A stretch of 42,556 bases of DNA, taken from Puniceicoccales bacterium. GTDB lineage: Bacteria > Verrucomicrobiota > Verrucomicrobiia > Opitutales > UBA953. Positions 16,833-26,694 of this stretch are shown one piece after another (position 1 is the stretch's first letter; the number at the start of each line of letters is the position of its first letter). The position numbers and the translations under genes were made by a program. The stretch is from contig JAISZI010000043.1 in NCBI GenBank assembly GCA_031269335.1, positions 1-42,556 on the forward strand, read 5' to 3'. Below the pieces are notes generated by a model. The model saw nothing but the letters and a program-made list of their open reading frames with translations, was not told the DNA's origin and made no database searches.

Positions 16833-18434
16833 ATGCCTTTCCTACGTCGTTTCCGAGTGATTACCGCGTTGCTTGTTGCCCTCGCTGTGGCAGCAGCGTT
16901 CCTGGATTACCGCGACCTTGTGTCGTCCGGTCTTAAGCGTGCGGTGGGCGCGGCGCAGTTTGGACCTTCGCTCATTGCGTTTGCCGGTGGCACGGCTCTC
17001 TCGTTTGCCTGCGTTGGCGTGTTGGTGCTCACTGCGCTTGTCGGGCGCGTGTATTGTTCGACGATTTGTCCGTTAGGTCTCTTGCAAGATGCCATCGCAC
17101 GCGTGGCGGCGTTGGTGCGCAAGTTGTTGAAAATTAAGAAAAAGCGATTGCCGTTTCGCCGCCCCGATCACGTATTGCGGCAAGGGATTCTCGTTGTCAC
17201 GGTGCTCTGCGTTGTGGCTGGTTGGGGCGGATTCGCAATGGCGTGGCTCGATCCTTACAGCCATTTTGGGCGTGTGGCGGGTGCGCTTTTCCGACCTCCC
17301 GTCCTTTTCATCAACAATACCGCGACCACGGTTCTCGAATGGGTGGGCAGGGGCGCGTGGGTGCCGCGGGTGCCTGTGCCGTGGGCGGGTATCGGTGCGT
17401 TTCTGCCGCCGCTCATAATTTTCGGTGTGGTCGCCATCGTTTCCGCTCTGCGGGGGCGCCTTTATTGCAACGCGATTTGCCCCGTGGGCACCTTGCTTGG
17501 TTGGGCGTCGCGTCGCGCCCTTTTTCGCCTCGCCATTGACAAGACCGCCTGTGGCCGCTGCGGCGATTGCACGGGCGTGTGCAAGGCGCAGTGCATAGAT
17601 TTGCGTGCGCAAACGGTGGACTTTTCCCGCTGTGTGGCGTGTTTCAACTGCGTCGCCGTTTGCGATAAGGCCGCCATTCGCCTCGCCTTTCGCGGGCGCG
17701 CAAAGGCGCGCGGAGCTGTCCCGCTTCGTGCGCCACGCCCTGTTGCCGCGCAACCTGTGTTGACACGCCGTGAATTTGTTGCGGGTGCGGGAGGTGTTGC
17801 CGCGCTTGCCGGAGGATTCGCGTTGCTCGGGGGCGGACATTTCGCCTCCGCTGCGGCAAGCAACAGCGTGACGGCTCCCCCGGGGGCACTTTCGCGCAAG
17901 CGTTTCATTGAGCGGTGCACGGCTTGCCAACTCTGCGTGAGCACCTGCCCCAGCCACGTGCTTGCGCCCGCACTTTCCCACTATGGCACGCCCGCCGGTT
18001 TTATGAAGCCCTACATGAATTACACCGACAGCTTCTGTAACATCAACTGCACCGTTTGCATGGACGTCTGCCCTGACGGTGCGTTAGTCCGCCTTCCGCT
18101 CGCCGAAAAACAAGTCTCCCGCCTCGGTCTCGCCGAGGTGACCATTGAACGTTGCATCGTGCGTGCGAGCGACACCGCTTGCGGCGCCTGCGCCGAACAT
18201 TGCCCGACCGCAGCCCTGCAATTCGTGAAGGGCAAACGCACTTACGATGAGCCAAAGGTGAACAAAGACCTCTGCATCGGTTGTGGCGCCTGCGAATTTG
18301 CCTGCCCGGCTTTGCCCGTGAAGGCGATTATCATTCGCGGATTCGAGAAACACGAGAAAGCCGTTGAGATGGAACAAGAAAAGGCTGAAGACCCCAATGC
18401 TGACAAAACTTCTGCGGGCGAATTTCCCTTCTAA
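16833..18434 (+). CDS. NapH/NapG-like membrane iron-sulfur fusion protein
   Basis: A 533-residue protein from the ATG at 16833. Residues 1-230 have about four to five membrane helices with two CxxxCP motifs (YCSTICPLG 74-82, YCNAICPVG 211-219), as in NapH/YccM quinol-linked proteins. Two 4Fe-4S motifs follow (240-254, 267-277). Residues 310-340 hold TRREFVAGAGG plus a hydrophobic stretch, a twin-arginine-like segment. Beyond it are four more clusters (362-372, 402-413, 441-457, 481-491) in the order seen in NapG/MauM-type ferredoxins. So one chain seems to join NapH and NapG, which pass electrons from quinol to a periplasmic reductase. No reductase is nearby, so the acceptor is unknown. The tail (505-533) is acidic. 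The open frame upstream of 16833 is antisense to the SMP-30 gene. Confidence 0.83.
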   Translation: MPFLRRFRVITALLVALAVAAAFLDYRDLVSSGLKRAVGAAQFGPSLIAFAGGTALSFACVGVLVLTALVGRVYCSTICPLGLLQDAIARVAALVRKLLKIKKKRLPFRRPDHVLRQGILVVTVLCVVAGWGGFAMAWLDPYSHFGRVAGALFRPPVLFINNTATTVLEWVGRGAWVPRVPVPWAGIGAFLPPLIIFGVVAIVSALRGRLYCNAICPVGTLLGWASRRALFRLAIDKTACGRCGDCTGVCKAQCIDLRAQTVDFSRCVACFNCVAVCDKAAIRLAFRGRAKARGAVPLRAPRPVAAQPVLTRREFVAGAGGVAALAGGFALLGGGHFASAAASNSVTAPPGALSRKRFIERCTACQLCVSTCPSHVLAPALSHYGTPAGFMKPYMNYTDSFCNINCTVCMDVCPDGALVRLPLAEKQVSRLGLAEVTIERCIVRASDTACGACAEHCPTAALQFVKGKRTYDEPKVNKDLCIGCGACEFACPALPVKAIIIRGFEKHEKAVEMEQEKAEDPNADKTSAGEFPF

Positions 18435-18523
18435 CAACCCGCCCGCCTGCTTTTGCTTTTTACATTTCAGCCATCACCCCCGATATTCCCCGCCTCCACT
18501 AAAAAAGACACTCTTTACACATC

Positions 18524-19903
18524 ATGTTTGAATCCCTCACAGACCGGATGAGCAAGGCACTCCGCAACTTACGCGGCGTCGGCAGGCTTTCCGAATCCAA
18601 CATGGCAACCGCTCTCGCGGAAGTGCGCGATGCCCTCCTTTCAGCAGACGTGCACTTTAAGGTCGCCCGTGACTTCATCGAACGTGTCAAAACAGCCTGC
18701 ATCGGCAAAGACGTCATCGCCAGCATCAGCCCCGGGCAGATGGCGGTAAAAATCATCCACGACGAACTCGTCAGCATCCTCGGCGGCAAAACGGCGGATG
18801 TTTCCCGAAAACGCCCGCTGCGCATCATGCTCGTCGGCCTCCACGGCTCCGGCAAAACCACCACCGCCGCCAAACTCGCCCGACACCTCGTCAAAAAAGA
18901 AGGCTGCGCCAAACCCGTCCTCGTCGCCTGCGACATCCACCGCCCCGCTGCCATCGACCAGCTCGAAACGCTCGCCCGCAACGGAGGCTTCCTCTGCCAT
19001 GCCGACCGCTCCAAAAAGGATGCCCCAGCCATCGCCGTCGATGGTGCCGAGTTCGCACGCCAAAACGCCTGCGACCTCATAATCTTCGACACCGCCGGAC
19101 GACTTCAAGTGGATGTCCCTCTCATTGAAGAAATAAAGAAATTGAACGAACGCGTCCGCCCCGACGAAATCCTCCTCGTCGCTGATGCCGCCCTCGGGCA
19201 AGAGGCCGTCAACGTCGCCAAAACCTTTCATGAAGCACTCAACCTCACCGGCATTATTCTCACAAAACTCGACGGTGACGCCCGCGGCGGTGCCGTGCTT
19301 TCCATGAAAAGCGTTACGGATGTGCCAGTGAAATTTATCGGACACGGTGAAAAAACAGAAGATTTCGACATTTTTCACCCCGATCGCATGGCGCAGCGCA
19401 TCCTCGGCATGGGCGACGTCGTTTCCCTCGTCGAAAAAGCGCAAGAGGTTGTGGACGAAAAAGAAGCAGGACGCCTCGCGGAAAAATTGCGGCGTGCGGA
19501 GTTCAACCTCGAAGACTTTCTCTCCCAACTTCACCAAATCAAAAAAATGGGTTCCCTCGGCGGCATGATGAAACTCGTCCCCGGACTAAATTCCCTCAAA
19601 ATCGGCGAAAAAGAAGAACGCATGATGCGCCGCACCGAAGCCATTATCCAATCCATGACACCCCGCGAACGCCAAAACCCGGAAATTCTCAACGGCAGCC
19701 GGCGGTCCCGTATCGCAAAAGGTTCCGGCGCACAAATTAGCGAAGTTAACGCGATGTTAAAGCAGTTCGAACAAATGCGCAAAGCCATGAAAATGCTCCG
19801 CACCCCCAAAGGGCGCGACATGATGCGCATGATGGGCAATGGCGAATTTCCCACCGCCCCCACCGCCCCACCGCAAAACCGCAGCGGCTTTCGCAGGTTC
19901 TAA
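18524..19903 (+). CDS. ffh: Signal recognition particle GTPase
   Basis: A 459-residue Ffh/SRP54. It binds signal sequences of membrane and secreted proteins as they leave the ribosome and hands them to FtsY. The N domain (1-95) includes the ALLSADV motif. G1 is [10 protein letters not shown] at 105-114, G3 DTAGR near 190 and G4 [10 protein letters not shown] near 248. The M domain (about 300-435) is Met-rich ([31 protein letters not shown]), which forms the signal-peptide groove and binds SRP RNA. The length is usual. No SRP RNA gene was seen beside it. It stands 90 bp after the iron-sulfur gene. Confidence 0.96.
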   Translation: MFESLTDRMSKALRNLRGVGRLSESNMATALAEVRDALLSADVHFKVARDFIERVKTACIGKDVIASISPGQMAVKIIHDELVSILGGKTADVSRKRPLRIMLVGLHGSGKTTTAAKLARHLVKKEGCAKPVLVACDIHRPAAIDQLETLARNGGFLCHADRSKKDAPAIAVDGAEFARQNACDLIIFDTAGRLQVDVPLIEEIKKLNERVRPDEILLVADAALGQEAVNVAKTFHEALNLTGIILTKLDGDARGGAVLSMKSVTDVPVKFIGHGEKTEDFDIFHPDRMAQRILGMGDVVSLVEKAQEVVDEKEAGRLAEKLRRAEFNLEDFLSQLHQIKKMGSLGGMMKLVPGLNSLKIGEKEERMMRRTEAIIQSMTPRERQNPEILNGSRRSRIAKGSGAQISEVNAMLKQFEQMRKAMKMLRTPKGRDMMRMMGNGEFPTAPTAPPQNRSGFRRF

Positions 19904-19915
19904 AACGACGATTTC

Positions 19916-20044
19916 GCCGACGCCCAGCGAGACCGCCGCCGCAGGGTGGACGGCGAGCCTCTGACCTCGACCGATCTGGCGGGCGGAGCGATAGCCCTTG
20001 CCGGAATGCTCATCATCGTGTCCGGCTGGGGTAAGCCGATCTGA
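19916..20044 (+). pseudogene. ynfA: 3' remnant of a YnfA/UPF0060 membrane protein gene
   Basis: Starting 12 bp after the ffh stop, one frame reads 42 codons to a TGA at 20042. The last 35 or so residues, RRVDGEPLTSTDLAGG, AIALAGMLIIVSGWGKPI, match the C-terminal helix of E. coli YnfA as I recall it (VVDGVKLTLYDWTG, ALIALCGMLIIVAGWG). YnfA is a small four-helix inner-membrane protein of about 108 residues related to small multidrug transporters. The first three helices are absent and there is no start codon, so this is a relic. Its CTG/GCG-rich codons differ from the CTC-rich genes on either side, which hints at transfer. Confidence 0.7.
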
Positions 20045-20179
20045 CGAGGACGAGGGATTTTCGGCGATAGTGCCCCGTTTTTTTGAGGGAATAAATAGCT
20101 TGTAACCGCGCCCGCCATGCGCACCCTCCACACCCTTTCGAGCACACGCTCTACCACACACACGCATCCCTCCAGGAAC

Positions 20180-22354
20180 ATGAAGTCTGTAGATTTTACC
20201 AAACTTTCGTATGATGCACCCGTCGGTGCACCCGATTACGCCGCATGGCAACGGGCAATAGAAAATGCTGCGGGCAAGCCATTGGACTCGCTTTTTACCG
20301 AGACGATGGAGCAAATCCCCGTCAAACCGCTTTACACCGCCGCCGACTACGAAGGCATGGAACACCTTGATTTTTCCGCCGGAGTGCCCCCCTATTTGCG
20401 CGGACCTTACGCCACCATGTATGTCATGCGCCCGTGGACGGTGCGCCAATACGCCGGTTTCTCCACAGCGGAAGAGTCCAACGCCTTTTACCGCCGCAAC
20501 ATCGCCGCAGGACAACAGGGCCTCTCCGTCGCCTTCGACCTCGCGACACACCGCGGTTACGACTCCGATCATCCCCGCGTCGTCGGCGACGTTGGTAAAG
20601 CCGGCGTGGCTATTGACTCCGTTGAAGACATGAAAATTCTCTTCAACGGCATCCCCCTCGACCGCGTCAGCGTTTCCATGACCATGAACGGCGCGGTCAT
20701 CCCCGTCCTCGCCTTTTACATCGTTGCTGCCCTCGAACAAGGATGCACACTGGAACAACTCTCCGGCACTATTCAAAACGATATTCTCAAAGAATTTATG
20801 GTGCGTAACACCTATATTTACCCCCCTGCGCCTTCCATGAAAATTATCGGAGACATTTTTGAATACACTTCAAAAAATATGCCTAAATTTAACTCTATTT
20901 CCATTTCCGGTTACCACATGCAAGAAGCAGGCGCAACTGCCGACATCGAAATGGGATACACACTCGCCGACGGTCTCGAATACCTTCGCACGGGTGTGCG
21001 TGCAGGCATAAATATCGATGCCTTTGCACCCCGCCTCTCCTTTTTCTGGGCTATTGGCAAAAACTATTTCATGGAAGTCGCTAAAATGCGCGCCGCCCGC
21101 ATCCTCTGGGCAAAACTCGTCAAACAATTTAATCCCAAAGACCCCAAGTCTCTCGCCCTGCGCACCCATTCCCAGACCTCCGGCTGGTCGCTCACCGAAC
21201 AAGACCCCTTTAACAACGTCGTGCGCACCACAATAGAAGCCTTCGCCGCCGCCTGCGGACACACCCAATCCCTCCACACCAACGCCCTCGACGAAGCTAT
21301 CGCCCTGCCCACCGACTTCTCCGCCCGCATCGCCCGCAATACTCAACTCTTCCTCCAAGAAGAAACCGGTATGTGCAAAGTTATAGACCCGTGGGGCGGT
21401 TCCTATTATGTCGAGTCCCTTACCCACGCACTCATGCACAAGGCATGGGCGCATATCCAAGAAGTAGAAAAACTCGGCGGCATGACCAAAGCCATCGAAG
21501 AAGGCATCCCAAAACTCCGCATCGAAGAAGCCGCCGCCCGCCGGCAAGCCCGTATAGACTCCGGCAAAGAAACTATCGTCGGCTTAAATAAATACCGCCT
21601 CGAAAAAGAAGACCCGCTCGAAATTCTCGATATTGATAATACCGCCGTGCGCGAATCCCAAATCAAACGCCTTAACGAAGTAAAAACCAACCGCGATCCC
21701 ATCCGCCACGCCGCCGCCATCGCTTCCCTCGAACACGCCGCCGCCACCGGACAAGGCAATATCCTCGCCCTCGCCGTCGAAGCCGCCAAAGCCCGCGCCA
21801 CCCTCGGCGAAATCTCAGACGCCCTTGAAAAAACTTTCGGGCGCTACAAAGCAAAAATCCGCATCATCAGCGGCGTTTACGCAAGAGAATTTGGCTCCAA
21901 CAACACCATGAACGACGTCCGTGAACTCATCCAAAAATTTGAAACCAAAGAAGGTCGCCGCCCCCGTATCCTCATCGCTAAAATGGGGCAAGACGGGCAC
22001 GACCGCGGAGCCAAAGTCGTCTCCACCGGTTACGCCGACCTCGGCTTCGACGTGGACATCGGCCCCCTCTTCCAAACCCCGCAAGAAACCGCCCGCCAAG
22101 CCGTTGAAAACGATGTCCATATAATCGGCATGTCATCCCTCGCCGCAGGACACAAAACCCTCCTCCCCCAACTCGTCGCCGAACTCAAAAAGCTCGGACG
22201 CGAAGACATCCTCATCACCTGCGGCGGCGTCATCCCCACGCAAGACTATGAGTTCCTCTTCCAAAACGGCGCCGCAGCCATCTTCGGTCCCGGAACCAAA
22301 ATCCCCGAATCCGCCAAAAAATGTATAGAACTGCTTCTGGCGACAGGGGAATAG
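20180..22354 (+). CDS. mutB: Methylmalonyl-CoA mutase, catalytic subunit
   Basis: A 724-residue adenosylcobalamin enzyme that interconverts methylmalonyl-CoA and succinyl-CoA, linking the TCA cycle to propionate. The ATG at 20180 has AGGA six bases upstream. The TIM-barrel domain (1-560) includes [38 protein letters not shown] and [15 protein letters not shown]. The B12-binding domain (about 590-710) has GQDGHDRG near 602, whose His is the lower cobalt ligand, followed by GMSSLAAGH and ITCGGVIP. The length fits the large chain or the homodimeric form. No small subunit, epimerase or MeaB chaperone gene lies in the window. The frame extends upstream to 20117, but those residues are not family-like. 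Confidence 0.95.
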   Translation: MKSVDFTKLSYDAPVGAPDYAAWQRAIENAAGKPLDSLFTETMEQIPVKPLYTAADYEGMEHLDFSAGVPPYLRGPYATMYVMRPWTVRQYAGFSTAEESNAFYRRNIAAGQQGLSVAFDLATHRGYDSDHPRVVGDVGKAGVAIDSVEDMKILFNGIPLDRVSVSMTMNGAVIPVLAFYIVAALEQGCTLEQLSGTIQNDILKEFMVRNTYIYPPAPSMKIIGDIFEYTSKNMPKFNSISISGYHMQEAGATADIEMGYTLADGLEYLRTGVRAGINIDAFAPRLSFFWAIGKNYFMEVAKMRAARILWAKLVKQFNPKDPKSLALRTHSQTSGWSLTEQDPFNNVVRTTIEAFAAACGHTQSLHTNALDEAIALPTDFSARIARNTQLFLQEETGMCKVIDPWGGSYYVESLTHALMHKAWAHIQEVEKLGGMTKAIEEGIPKLRIEEAAARRQARIDSGKETIVGLNKYRLEKEDPLEILDIDNTAVRESQIKRLNEVKTNRDPIRHAAAIASLEHAAATGQGNILALAVEAAKARATLGEISDALEKTFGRYKAKIRIISGVYAREFGSNNTMNDVRELIQKFETKEGRRPRILIAKMGQDGHDRGAKVVSTGYADLGFDVDIGPLFQTPQETARQAVENDVHIIGMSSLAAGHKTLLPQLVAELKKLGREDILITCGGVIPTQDYEFLFQNGAAAIFGPGTKIPESAKKCIELLLATGE

Positions 22355-22433
22355 TAGAAACAAACAACCCTCCCCGAGATAAGGACAAATTACTTGATTC
22401 TTTGCCCGAAACAGAGGAAACGTTTGTCCGGAA

Positions 22434-23996
22434 ATGATTGATATAGAAGAAATTTTATTGCGTGAAAACGCAAGCGTGGAGTGGAAAGAAAACGTTGCGG
22501 ATATCAGCGATGTCCTGAAAACAATCACCGCGTTCGCCAACGATTTTCAAAACGTAGGCGGCGGCTATGTCGTGTGCGGAGCAAAAGAAATAAAAGACGC
22601 CTACGGCTTCCAAAGCGTCCAACGCACGGGACTCGACTCTTCAAGATACAAAGAAATCCAAGGAAAAGTCCAAGACGGTTGTGTAAAAAACATTTTCCCA
22701 TCAATTACTCCTCTCGTCCAAGAGCTGCCGGCGGAAACCCCCGAAAAGAAAATTCTTGTTTTCATTGTTCCCGCGAGCAAAAGCGTGCATTCTTTCCGAA
22801 TCAAGGGACACGACAGCGGGATTTGTTATATCCGCCTCAACAATGAAACCAAGGAGGCTCGCAACGAATTGTTTCGCGACCTTCTTGTAAAAAAAAACAA
22901 CATGGAGGCATGGGACAGACGCTTGAACGAAAAAGCCACGCTGGCGGATATAAACATACGTCTCCTTCAGCTCACACTGGAACGTATGGATATAAAACCG
23001 CAAACCAGCATTTCGAGAGACAATGCGTATTTTACAAATCCTCTGAGCGCGTTTGTCCCCAGCCTCGCTGAGAAACGGAGTCTTGATAAAGAAATCTGCC
23101 CCAGAAACTTTGCAACCGCCCTTTTTGGAAACGAACCGACGTTTTTTTTCCAGGGTGCGTGGACAAGAGTTTCTTTTTACCCGGGAGAAGACAAGAGCGG
23201 TCAGTATTCCGAGCTTCACAACATAACGGGCGGGTTGATTGAACAGACGGAAAAAATCCTTTCCCTGCTGAAAATGCAGCAGGCGGTTTTGGTAGATAAA
23301 AATTCGCAAACCCCCAACATTACCAAATATCCGGAGCGGGCGTTGAAAGAAGCCGTCGTCAACGCGATCGTCCACCGAGATTATGAATCCGACCAGCCGA
23401 CCCGTGTGACGGCTTTCTCAGACAGGGTGGAAATCCGTTCGCCGGGTGCCCTGCTTCGGCAAATTGACAAGGATCAATTTCTTAGGGGCGCGGCACCTGT
23501 TGTGTGGCGTAATCAAACGCTCGCATGGTTTTTCAATAAACTCCAACTCTCCCAGTCGGAAGGGCAGGGTATTCCCACAATTTTCCGGACAATGCGGGAG
23601 CACGGTTCTCCCGATCCGAAGTTTTTCTTTGACGAAGACGCCGTCACCTGTGTTCTATACGCCCATCCGCGTCGCCAAGCGAACGATCACTTTGATTCGG
23701 AAGCTCTTGTGCTTAATTCCAAATTTATTTCAATACTGAGTGAAAGAATTAACGAATTTCACAAGACGCGTCTTCTCCCCAAGGAAAGTCGGGAAAAGGC
23801 ACTGAATGTCCTTTTTTCCATTGAAGAATTTCTAAAAGACACGCCGCTTTTCACGAAACAATCCTCGACACGGGTTGTTATTGGTGAAATTGAAAAAATA
23901 AAAAAAGGAGAAAGTGAATTGAGCGTTTTAGTCAGGGAAAATTTAGTGGAAAAACTTATCAAACTCTCCAAAGAGGCAATGTTAAAAAACCTTTAA
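22434..23996 (+). CDS. AlbA-domain / GHKL ATP-binding protein, accessory
   Basis: A 520-residue protein of the group often annotated as RecG-like or divergent-AAA regulators. Residues 8-130 form an AlbA_2/Schlafen-type domain: ASVEWKEN (Glu16, Lys18), LKTITAFAND and GGGYVVCG. A GHKL-type ATP-binding region follows near 300-390, with RALKEAVVNAIVHRDYES as the N-box and SPGALLRQ and GQGIPTIFRTM as later elements. The last 100 residues are helical and charged. Such proteins occur as stand-alone regulators and in antiphage islands, so the function is open. The gene uses more A and T than mutB upstream, suggesting acquisition. It starts 80 bp after mutB, and a small gene follows 19 bp after its stop. 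Confidence 0.75.
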   Translation: MIDIEEILLRENASVEWKENVADISDVLKTITAFANDFQNVGGGYVVCGAKEIKDAYGFQSVQRTGLDSSRYKEIQGKVQDGCVKNIFPSITPLVQELPAETPEKKILVFIVPASKSVHSFRIKGHDSGICYIRLNNETKEARNELFRDLLVKKNNMEAWDRRLNEKATLADINIRLLQLTLERMDIKPQTSISRDNAYFTNPLSAFVPSLAEKRSLDKEICPRNFATALFGNEPTFFFQGAWTRVSFYPGEDKSGQYSELHNITGGLIEQTEKILSLLKMQQAVLVDKNSQTPNITKYPERALKEAVVNAIVHRDYESDQPTRVTAFSDRVEIRSPGALLRQIDKDQFLRGAAPVVWRNQTLAWFFNKLQLSQSEGQGIPTIFRTMREHGSPDPKFFFDEDAVTCVLYAHPRRQANDHFDSEALVLNSKFISILSERINEFHKTRLLPKESREKALNVLFSIEEFLKDTPLFTKQSSTRVVIGEIEKIKKGESELSVLVRENLVEKLIKLSKEAMLKNL

Positions 23997-24015
23997 CGCT
24001 TAACAACGGAAAGAC

Positions 24016-24480
24016 ATGAAAACAAAGACAGACATCCTGGCGGTCATCAAAAAACTGAATGAATCCGTGGAATACATTGAGCCGACGTTCAAAAACGACG
24101 AGTTCTATTTTGAATTTCCAGCGGGAGTTTTCTGGTCAATATCCCACTGGGAATTAGAAGGGGAAGACGGGCAGGCGGCGTATGCCCTGTATCTTTATCC
24201 TTTGCACAAGGGTTCGTTTGAAGACCTTTTGCGGTATGCTCATCTTAATACAAAAAAAGACGGAAGCTATACAGCTTTTTCTTCGCTTTATTACCCAGAG
24301 CTTTTTGAACAACTTCGTTTCCTTTATGAGGCAATGCATGAAAAGTATTTCGGTATCAACGGTCTGCTTGAAAGAGTGCTTCAAATCAAATCACCGCAGG
24401 ACGAGAAGGCAAAAATTATCGAAAAACAGAAGAGAGAGGCGGAGATCAAAAGAATAAAAACGGAGGAAGGTCCCTTTTGA
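24016..24480 (+). CDS. Hypothetical protein paired with the AlbA/GHKL gene
   Basis: A 154-residue soluble, mostly acidic protein that I cannot assign. Residues 20-110 mix strands and aromatic residues (FYFEFPAGVFWSISHWELE, AAYALYLYPLHKGS). The C-terminal 40 residues are a Lys/Glu-rich helix, probably coiled (EKAKIIEKQKREAEIKRIKTEE). There is no signal peptide or membrane segment. It starts 19 bp after the AlbA/GHKL gene, has similar base composition and no promoter of its own that I can see, so the two are probably one unit and the product may be a partner of the larger protein. Confidence 0.6.
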   Translation: MKTKTDILAVIKKLNESVEYIEPTFKNDEFYFEFPAGVFWSISHWELEGEDGQAAYALYLYPLHKGSFEDLLRYAHLNTKKDGSYTAFSSLYYPELFEQLRFLYEAMHEKYFGINGLLERVLQIKSPQDEKAKIIEKQKREAEIKRIKTEEGPF

Positions 24481-24616
24481 TGGCGGGGGTGCCGTTTTTA
24501 ATAGGAAAAAATTTTCAAATAGATGCGAAAAGAAGTTAAGGCATCCCGTAAAATTTCGACCGAGGCGCGAAGCCGCCGAATCTCTCCTGCAACGCTAAGT
24601 TTTTTTGTTTTTTTCG

Positions 24617-25276
24617 ATGAAATCTATTCACGACAATTCCCGCTCTGCCGCCATTCCGGTGGCACTCATTGATTATGGGATGGGAAATTTGCGCAGTGTC
24701 GCCCGTGCACTTGAAAAGTGCGGCGCGGGTGTCCGCCTTGTATCTGCACCGGACGAGGTGGAGGCGGGTGTGCGGGCACTTTTTTTTCCGGGGCAGGGTG
24801 CCATCGGAGATTGCATGGCGCGTTTGAAACACACGGGTTTTGACAGTTTTATCCGGGGGTGGATTGCGGCGGACAGGCCGTTTTTCGGGATATGCCTCGG
24901 ATTGCAGGCACTCTTTGATCACTCCGAGGAGGGCGACCACGCCGGACTGGGCATTTTCTCGGGGCGCGTGCGGCGGTTTCCTGCGGATCGCTCGGTAAAA
25001 GTCCCCCACATGGGTTGGAATACTGTGGCGTTTCGCCCCGGTGCACCACTCCTCGACGGACTACGTGCCGAGGGGGATTCCTTTTATTTTGTTCACAGCT
25101 ATCATCTTGCCGAAGTGCCCAGCGAGTTGGTTTGGTGTGAGACGGATTATGGCGTGCGATTTGCAAGCGGGATTCGCCGGGGAAATTGTTTCGCCACGCA
25201 ATTTCACCCCGAAAAAAGTCAGTCAAAAGGGTTGCAACTTTACCGAAATTTCCTTCAAATGGCGTCTGCTTGCTAA
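24617..25276 (+). CDS. hisH: Imidazole glycerol phosphate synthase, glutaminase subunit
   Basis: About 219 residues from the ATG at 24617. HisH releases ammonia from glutamine and channels it to HisF, which makes imidazole glycerol phosphate and AICAR in histidine synthesis. [13 protein letters not shown] is at the N-terminus. The class I amidotransferase triad is complete: Cys93 in GICLGLQ, and His197 and Glu199 in QFHPEKS. PHMGWN is the usual HisH element. The frame runs 12 bp further up to a TTG at 24605. No other his gene is in the window, so the pathway genes are scattered in this genome. Its coding strand is G/T-rich, unlike gltA just downstream. Confidence 0.94.
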   Translation: MKSIHDNSRSAAIPVALIDYGMGNLRSVARALEKCGAGVRLVSAPDEVEAGVRALFFPGQGAIGDCMARLKHTGFDSFIRGWIAADRPFFGICLGLQALFDHSEEGDHAGLGIFSGRVRRFPADRSVKVPHMGWNTVAFRPGAPLLDGLRAEGDSFYFVHSYHLAEVPSELVWCETDYGVRFASGIRRGNCFATQFHPEKSQSKGLQLYRNFLQMASAC

Positions 25277-25332
25277 GTGGTGCGCATTGGGGCGCGCCCC
25301 GCAGTTTGCGCACCCTCAAACACAAACCACAC

Positions 25333-26631
25333 ATGTCTGACACCACACACGCAACTCTTCAACTCGCAGGAAAGCAATACGCACTCCCTGTGTTCATCGG
25401 TACCGAGGGCGAAACTGCGTTCGACATCACCCGTTTGCGTGAACAATCAGGGGCCATCACCTTCGACGAAGGTTACGGCAACACAGGTTCCTGCGCGAGC
25501 ACTGTCACCTACATTGAGGGCGAAAAGGGCATCCTGCGCTACCGCGGTTACCCGATAGAGCAGCTTGCCGAATACTCGCACTTCGTCGAAACCGCCTATC
25601 TCGTGATATACGGCGAACTCCCTACGCGGGGACAGCGCGCCAAGTTCTCCGATTTGCTTACCGAGAACGCGCCCATCCACGAACGCATGGTGTATCTCTT
25701 TGAAAGTTATCCCCGTGACGCCCACCCGATGGCGCTCCTTGGTGCTATGGTCAACGCCCTCGCCTGCTATTATCCGCACCTCGCCACAAACACCCATTAC
25801 GGCGATACGGATAACTTCGACGAAGCCGCCGCCACCCTCATTTCCAAGGTGCGCACGATAACGGCGATGGCTTACCGCATGAGCCGTGGGCTTCCTGTCA
25901 TTTACCCCAAACGCAGCCTCAAATACTGCGAAAACTTCCTGCACATGATGTTCTCCGATCCCTACGAACACTACCAATGCCCCGAAGTCGTCTCCCGCGC
26001 CCTCAACCTCATCCTCCTCCTCCACGCCGACCACGAACAAAACTGCAGCACCGCCACCGTGCGCATGGTTGCCAGCTCCGGCGCAAATCTCTTCGCCTCC
26101 GCCGCTTCGGGTGTGTGCGCCCTCTGGGGACCCTTCCACGGCGGCGCCAATCAAGCCGTCATCGAAATGTTGCAAACTATTCATGATGACGGCGATGACG
26201 GCTCCCGCTTTATCGCAAGTGCTAAACAAGGAAAATGCCGCCTCATGGGTTTCGGTCACCGCATTTACCGTAACTACGACCCGCGTGCAAAAATCATCGG
26301 CAAAGCCTGCGAAGAACTCCTGCGCACCCTCGGCGTGCAAGACCCCCTGCTTGACATCGCCCGCCGCCTCGAACAAGCCGCACTCTCTGACAACTATTTC
26401 GTCGAACGAAAACTGTATCCCAACGTGGACTTCTACAGCGGTATTATGATGCGCGCCATCGGGATCCCGATGAACATGTTCACCGTCATGTTCGCCATCG
26501 GCAGAATGCCTGGCTGGGTCGCCCACTGGCGCGAAGTCGCCGCCGCCGGACGCCCCCGCATTTATCGCCCGCGCCAAATCTATACAGGCTGCTCCTGCCG
26601 CGAATACCTGCCCGTCGAAAAACGCGGATAA
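25333..26631 (+). CDS. gltA: Citrate synthase (hexameric GltA type)
   Basis: A 432-residue citrate synthase, which condenses acetyl-CoA and oxaloacetate at the entry to the TCA cycle. Catalytic residues are in place: His269 in FHGGANQ, His309 in [14 protein letters not shown] and Asp366 in VDFYSG, close to the E. coli GltA numbering. The N-terminal beta domain (1-50) and the acidic SYDPGYGNT-like element [12 protein letters not shown] near 40 fit the NADH-regulated, Gram-negative type. Length is usual. The open frame upstream to 25186 overlaps hisH and is not family-like. It begins 56 bp after hisH and may be co-transcribed with it. Confidence 0.95.
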   Translation: MSDTTHATLQLAGKQYALPVFIGTEGETAFDITRLREQSGAITFDEGYGNTGSCASTVTYIEGEKGILRYRGYPIEQLAEYSHFVETAYLVIYGELPTRGQRAKFSDLLTENAPIHERMVYLFESYPRDAHPMALLGAMVNALACYYPHLATNTHYGDTDNFDEAAATLISKVRTITAMAYRMSRGLPVIYPKRSLKYCENFLHMMFSDPYEHYQCPEVVSRALNLILLLHADHEQNCSTATVRMVASSGANLFASAASGVCALWGPFHGGANQAVIEMLQTIHDDGDDGSRFIASAKQGKCRLMGFGHRIYRNYDPRAKIIGKACEELLRTLGVQDPLLDIARRLEQAALSDNYFVERKLYPNVDFYSGIMMRAIGIPMNMFTVMFAIGRMPGWVAHWREVAAAGRPRIYRPRQIYTGCSCREYLPVEKRG

Positions 26632-26632
26632 A

Positions 26633-26662
26633 GCGTTAAGGCACGCCCCGCGAAGTTAACGC
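26633..26662. terminator. Hairpin after gltA, possible terminator
   Basis: GCGTTAA (26633-26639) and TTAACGC (26656-26662) form a perfect 7-bp stem directly after the gltA stop codon, with a 16-base loop. There is no T run on either strand, so it is not a standard rho-independent terminator. It may protect the mRNA end or serve the tRNA on the other strand. Confidence 0.35.
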
Positions 26663-26694
26663 AGAAGACCATCGCAAAATCCACCGGTTTGGTT

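Noticed and set aside
19904-20179. A cobalamin riboswitch before mutB
   Set aside because: No B12-box-like conserved blocks were found. Most of the gap is the ynfA relic.
19757-20776. A 339-codon minus-strand open frame over the end of ffh and the start of mutB
   Set aside because: It covers two well-supported genes on the other strand and crosses the ynfA relic. The translation is Gly/Val-rich and protein-unlike.
24548-24560. A 13-bp match (GTAAAATTTCGAC) between 24548 and 28092
   Set aside because: A match of this length is expected by chance several times within a 42-kb sequence compared with itself.
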